Shown: positions 60,791 to 64,000 of the stretch, piece after piece | How positions within the stretch are numbered: the stretch's first letter is position 1 | Layout: each line of letters begins with the position of its first letter | Origin: Gemmatimonadota bacterium | GTDB taxonomy: Bacteria; Latescibacterota; UBA2968; GCA-2709665 | Direction: 5' to 3' | Assembly (NCBI GenBank): GCA_028874335.1 | Contig: JAPPJY010000017.1 | Coordinates: 62,001-126,000 of the forward strand | DNA length: 64,000 nt | The notes under the pieces: model-generated | Told to the model about the DNA's origin: nothing | What the model saw: only the letters and a program-made list of their open reading frames with translations | Database searches by the model: none | Translations under genes and position numbers: made by a program

Positions 60791-61801
60791 TCAAAGCGGT
60801 TCGACTCGGACCAGGGTTTCTTCATCCGGTTCGATCCGGAGGGGATTCTTCAACGGTCTTCCGAAGCCGTTCCATGAGATGGCCATGACGTCTCCGTCTT
60901 CCAGTTCGACACCCGCGCCGAAACTGAAGGCGTCGGCGCCGAAGAAGAAGACGTGCGCATCGTCCGGGCGGCGGTGCTGGGGGTACTTGAAGTGGTGATG
61001 CTCCAGGTTGGGCAGACTGTGCGACATGTTGGCCTCACCCGTCGCGATGGTTCTGGACCAGACGACGCTTCCGTTCCGTTCAATGGCAACTTCCCCGCCG
61101 ACGTTCTCAAAATCGGGATCGAGGAGGAGTTCCGGACCGAGGGAGCAGGTGCGAAGCTTCGACGGCGCCAGATACAGGTAGTTTTTCTTTTCGGTGACGT
61201 GGTCTGAGAATTCGTTGCCGATGGCAAGGCCGATGCGCCTGGGGTTGCCTTCCGAATCGATAATGTACGCCCCGGCGACTTCGGGTTCTTCGCCGCCGTC
61301 GCCCGCGAAGGCCGGCACGTCCAGGGGTTCGCCGTGCGCGCGCAGGATGGATCCGGTTCCCTTGTAGAACCATTCGGGTGAAACACCGACGTCTCCGGAC
61401 TCCGGTCTGCCCCCCTGAAGGCCCCATTTGTAAATTCGCATGCTGTCGGTGATCTGCGTTTCGCCGCCCCCGTCGGGTTCGTGCATGGCCTGCCGGTTGT
61501 CAACGCTCGCCCTGTGGGTCAACCCCGTGCCGGCCACCAGACAGCGGGTGGGTTCCCCAGGGTGATCGAACGCGGGCAGAAGCGTCCATTCCGACCGGCC
61601 GTGGTAGATCGCGTCGTAATCCTGGAAGTTCCTTCCGAGCTTTGATTCAATCTCCGCAGCCAGCGCGACACCTGACTGCAGAACGAAGCTCGCCAGACCG
61701 TGAATGGAGGTGTGTCCGTCGATCAGGCGGCATCGGTCGCCGTCGACCGCGGCGATCCGCCGTCCCGCATCGGGATGCATGATCTGTACGAGTCTGAACA
61801 T
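60791..61801 (-). CDS. AraD1-family (GguC-like, FAH-superfamily) protein
   Basis: 336 residues. Recognisable AraD1/GguC stretches are WTLLPAFDHP, VAGTGLTHRASVDNRQAMH, WFYKGTGSILRAHGEPL and RIGLAIGNEFSDHVTEKKNYLYLAPSKLRTCSLGPEL. The FAH-fold acidic cluster E-x-x-E (GGEEPEVAGAYII) and the N-E-F-S-D-H segment are in place. Members near sugar-acid genes act as 2-keto-3-deoxy acid dehydratases or hydrolases (L-arabinonate type). It sits in the minus-strand operon with a heparinase-like lyase, 42 bases downstream of that gene, fitting catabolism of the released uronic or aldonic acid. Confidence 0.83.
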   Translation of the reverse strand: MFRLVQIMHPDAGRRIAAVDGDRCRLIDGHTSIHGLASFVLQSGVALAAEIESKLGRNFQDYDAIYHGRSEWTLLPAFDHPGEPTRCLVAGTGLTHRASVDNRQAMHEPDGGGETQITDSMRIYKWGLQGGRPESGDVGVSPEWFYKGTGSILRAHGEPLDVPAFAGDGGEEPEVAGAYIIDSEGNPRRIGLAIGNEFSDHVTEKKNYLYLAPSKLRTCSLGPELLLDPDFENVGGEVAIERNGSVVWSRTIATGEANMSHSLPNLEHHHFKYPQHRRPDDAHVFFFGADAFSFGAGVELEDGDVMAISWNGFGRPLKNPLRIEPDEETLVRVEPL

Positions 61802-61843
61802 CGGAGTACCCGGTGTCAGTATGCGTCCGCTTCCGGATGCTGA

Positions 61844-63952
61844 TTACAGGTTGCGCTCGGTGAGTCCTGCCCGGTTCGAGCTGATCAGAGGTGATCCGTT
61901 ATAGACGACGTCTCCGCCGTCCAGTACCGCAACGCGGACCGGTCGCTCGTCCCGTAATGAGAGAACGCAGACCCTTCCGCTGAAGGACAGGCCGTCGCAT
62001 GCAACGTCTTCGCCTTCCCAGCCGTAGACCACCAGATCGTCCCGGTCGCCGCCTCGGATCCGGACGCCGCGTGCGACTTCCGGGCGACAGGTCTTTCCGC
62101 CGATGCTTGCCGCGCGTCTGGACACGTTGACGTCCTCCGGTTCCGATTTGAACGGAACGAGCGCGACGTCGTACACAACGGCATTTGCGCCTTCGCCCCG
62201 GACCCATTTCTGCAGACCGATCCAGTAGCGGTTGGGGTATCTTCCGGGTGTGCCGTCCCGTGCCTCGTACGAGGTCCCGCGACGGACGTAGTGAATCTCC
62301 GAGGGTTTTGCGGGGACGACCTGCAATCCCGGCCGTCCCGCGGTGAGCATGCGGCTTCGGCAGCCTTGCCACCTGGCTGGGGAGTGGAGGTACCAGGTGT
62401 AGGCATGGTGCTGGGGACCTTCAAAGACGGCGTCGGATACGAGGAAATAGTCGGGTTTCAGAAATGTGACGCGGCGCTCGACGCGGGTGGCGTATTGCCC
62501 TTCCCAGGCCCGGTGGATTGCTGAAAAATAGTCCAGCGTTTTTCCGGTCGCCCAGGCGACGTCCTCGCCGCGGTGATGGGCGCGGTCCATCGGCGCGTCG
62601 TTGACCACAAGCTGGTTGTGGGCCTGGGGAGAACGGAAGTACTGATCGAGCGGGTTGTCGTAGGGCCCCCAGCGGGTGGCCTCTACGGCCAGCGGCTCAC
62701 CGTGCGCGTAAAGCTCGAAATCGAGCAGGTCGTTGTGGGTATGGCCGCCGCCCCACGGTCCATAGTTGACGATCAGATATCGGGCATCCTTGTTCCAGTC
62801 CGAACGCATGACGGCAAACCCCGACGGCCGTCTGTCTATGGACGTATAGTCGGGTTCCTTCGGCCGGATTCGAGAACCGGACTCGATCCGGTCGCGCACC
62901 GGCCAGAGGTATCGGCCGTCTCCGGTAAGTTCGGAGGCTCGCCGCAATATGCCATCCTGCGGCCCGATCCCTCCGTCGTTGAATCCCTGGGACTCGCCCA
63001 GGGGGGAGGTGGTGGACAGGAACCAGTCGTACATCCGTACGAGGCCGGCGCGCAGGTCGGCTTCCATCGTGATGTAAGGGATCCTGTCCGAGAACGTCAG
63101 GAGATCCTCGCTGATGCGGGTACACCACGAGCCATAGCCTGAGGCGCGTTCGTGGTGGCAGCCGTCATCATAAAAGTCCCTGTCGACGTGCTCCAGGAGT
63201 CGCTTCACGCCGATTTTGACCCAGCGTCGCGCCTCCCTGAATTCCGGGAAGAGGCCGCCGGCATAGACGAGCGCCCACGAGCCGCACATCTGCCAGTTCC
63301 CGCTGCGGTAGCCTTCCTCTTTTTCAAGGAGATAGAGCCAGCGTCCCGCGCCCAGAATGGATTTCAACATGCGTCGATGGGTGACGGGCCTCAGGATGCC
63401 GGTGGACCGATACGCGAAGTAGTGATCGATGAACCGGGGTGTGCGGCCCCCCAGCCCGAGTTCGTAGAAAATGACGTCGTAGCGGGCGGGGTTGTCAATA
63501 CTGTTGCGCTGCTCGTACCACTGGTTGAACAGGTCGTCGAAACATTCCACGTAGCGGGAGTCGCCGGTCTGCCCGAAAGCGACCCGCAGACAGTCGGACC
63601 ATCCCCAGTAGTGGGTCCCGTAGATGCCCGAGCGACCCCAGTTCGCGTTGAAGTCGACGGTCTTTCCAAACTTGTACGTCAGGTCGTGCCAGCCCTGAAT
63701 CTCGTGCGCGACGACTCGTTCGGCCTCGCGAACCCGTTCCGGGTCCGGCTTGTCGCCGGATGGCGCAACCATATTGAGGGGCTCTTTCCGTGCGGAAAAG
63801 TAATCGCCCCAGGCCGCGGCCGCCTGCTTCCATTTCCCTGCCTTCACCGCTTTTCGGACGGGCTTCAGGTCCGCACCCTTCAGGTCGATCGCGGCGAAGA
63901 GGTCCTTGTTGGAGATGGAACGCATTCTTGAGCGGCTGATTTCAGGAGGCAT
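61844..63952 (-). CDS. Heparinase II/III-family polysaccharide lyase
   Basis: 702 residues. A helical toroid fills the first ~380 residues (WHDLTYKFGKTVDFNANWGRSGIYGTHYWGWSDCLRVA, SGNWQMCGSWALVYAGGLFPEFREARRW, DGCHHERASGYGSW). A beta-sandwich C-domain follows, with FAVMRSDWNKDARYLIVNYGPWGGGHTHNDLLDFELYA and the HNQLVVND stretch, the heparinase II/III signature. The N-HE and H-x-H residues suit lyase catalysis on uronic acid polymers (heparin, alginate or related). No signal peptide is visible, so the substrate may be imported oligosaccharide. Start: ATG 63952 behind GCGAGG; a GTG 24 bases upstream is less likely. It is the first gene of the minus-strand operon at the window edge. Confidence 0.88.
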   Translation of the reverse strand: MPPEISRSRMRSISNKDLFAAIDLKGADLKPVRKAVKAGKWKQAAAAWGDYFSARKEPLNMVAPSGDKPDPERVREAERVVAHEIQGWHDLTYKFGKTVDFNANWGRSGIYGTHYWGWSDCLRVAFGQTGDSRYVECFDDLFNQWYEQRNSIDNPARYDVIFYELGLGGRTPRFIDHYFAYRSTGILRPVTHRRMLKSILGAGRWLYLLEKEEGYRSGNWQMCGSWALVYAGGLFPEFREARRWVKIGVKRLLEHVDRDFYDDGCHHERASGYGSWCTRISEDLLTFSDRIPYITMEADLRAGLVRMYDWFLSTTSPLGESQGFNDGGIGPQDGILRRASELTGDGRYLWPVRDRIESGSRIRPKEPDYTSIDRRPSGFAVMRSDWNKDARYLIVNYGPWGGGHTHNDLLDFELYAHGEPLAVEATRWGPYDNPLDQYFRSPQAHNQLVVNDAPMDRAHHRGEDVAWATGKTLDYFSAIHRAWEGQYATRVERRVTFLKPDYFLVSDAVFEGPQHHAYTWYLHSPARWQGCRSRMLTAGRPGLQVVPAKPSEIHYVRRGTSYEARDGTPGRYPNRYWIGLQKWVRGEGANAVVYDVALVPFKSEPEDVNVSRRAASIGGKTCRPEVARGVRIRGGDRDDLVVYGWEGEDVACDGLSFSGRVCVLSLRDERPVRVAVLDGGDVVYNGSPLISSNRAGLTERNL

Positions 63953-64000
63953 GGATCGAGTCCTCGCACCTTGCACGTCAGGGACGCAACAGCGGCTGGA

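Noticed and set aside
1-64000. tRNA, rRNA or riboswitch genes
   Set aside because: I looked for T-loop (GGTTCGAATCC-like) and rRNA-type conserved segments and for SAM or cobalamin riboswitch cores near the methyltransferase genes and found none I could support.

Overview
The window looks like one contig segment of an uncultivated, GC-rich, Gram-negative bacterium. It has outer-membrane barrels, a TonB-dependent receptor with a carboxypeptidase-regulatory N-domain, a PorV/PorQ-family protein, a GWxTD-like TPR protein and a TonB C-terminal protein. FG-GAP/ASPIC proteins and several paralogous Gfo/Idh/MocA and DUF6785-type proteins are also present. That mix fits the FCB-affiliated lineages, with Latescibacterota or Poribacteria-like taxa as my best guess. 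This is inferred from gene families only: no rRNA, tRNA or marker gene is in the window.

Layout. 0-0.8 kb: a PIN toxin with an upstream antitoxin-like partner. 0.8-12 kb: Gfo/Idh/MocA genes, three homocysteine S-methyltransferase (HMT) family genes (two of them tandem copies), a transglutaminase-like protein and an M14 carboxypeptidase, separated by dense intergenic repeats. 12-23.5 kb: an ASPIC/FG-GAP protein and a dipeptide/oligopeptide-type ABC transporter, with a RIFT-barrel lyase-like gene on the opposite strand between the two ATPase genes, then a propeller-like protein. 23.5-25 kb: a periplasmic TPR protein. 26-37 kb: an envelope block of barrel, CXXCH/temptin/dockerin protein, TonB receptor, large secreted protein with a sorting-like tail, PorV-like barrel and GWxTD-like TPR protein. 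37-49.4 kb: two parallel runs of HMT, GH109-like Gfo/Idh/MocA and DUF6785-type membrane protein, with a TonB protein in one run and an FG-GAP protein in the other, plus one HMT paralogue that has lost its zinc cysteines. 49.6-59.9 kb: a DegT aminotransferase, a canonical Gfo/Idh/MocA, two GATase/deacetylase-like proteins, an unknown protein, a propeller, an MntA with a truncated HEPN partner and a polysaccharide deacetylase. 59.9-64 kb, minus strand: heparinase II/III-like, AraD1-like and amidohydrolase genes.

Taken together the content points to uptake and breakdown of complex, probably acidic, amino- or methyl-decorated glycans and related small molecules. The most system-like pattern is the repeated HMT + GH109-like + DUF6785 module, present in at least two versions.

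Intergenic space is unusually rich in short non-autonomous repeats, with at least seven families (called A-F and H here). Several have terminal inverted repeats and hairpins whose arms vary in compensating ways. No transposase was found.
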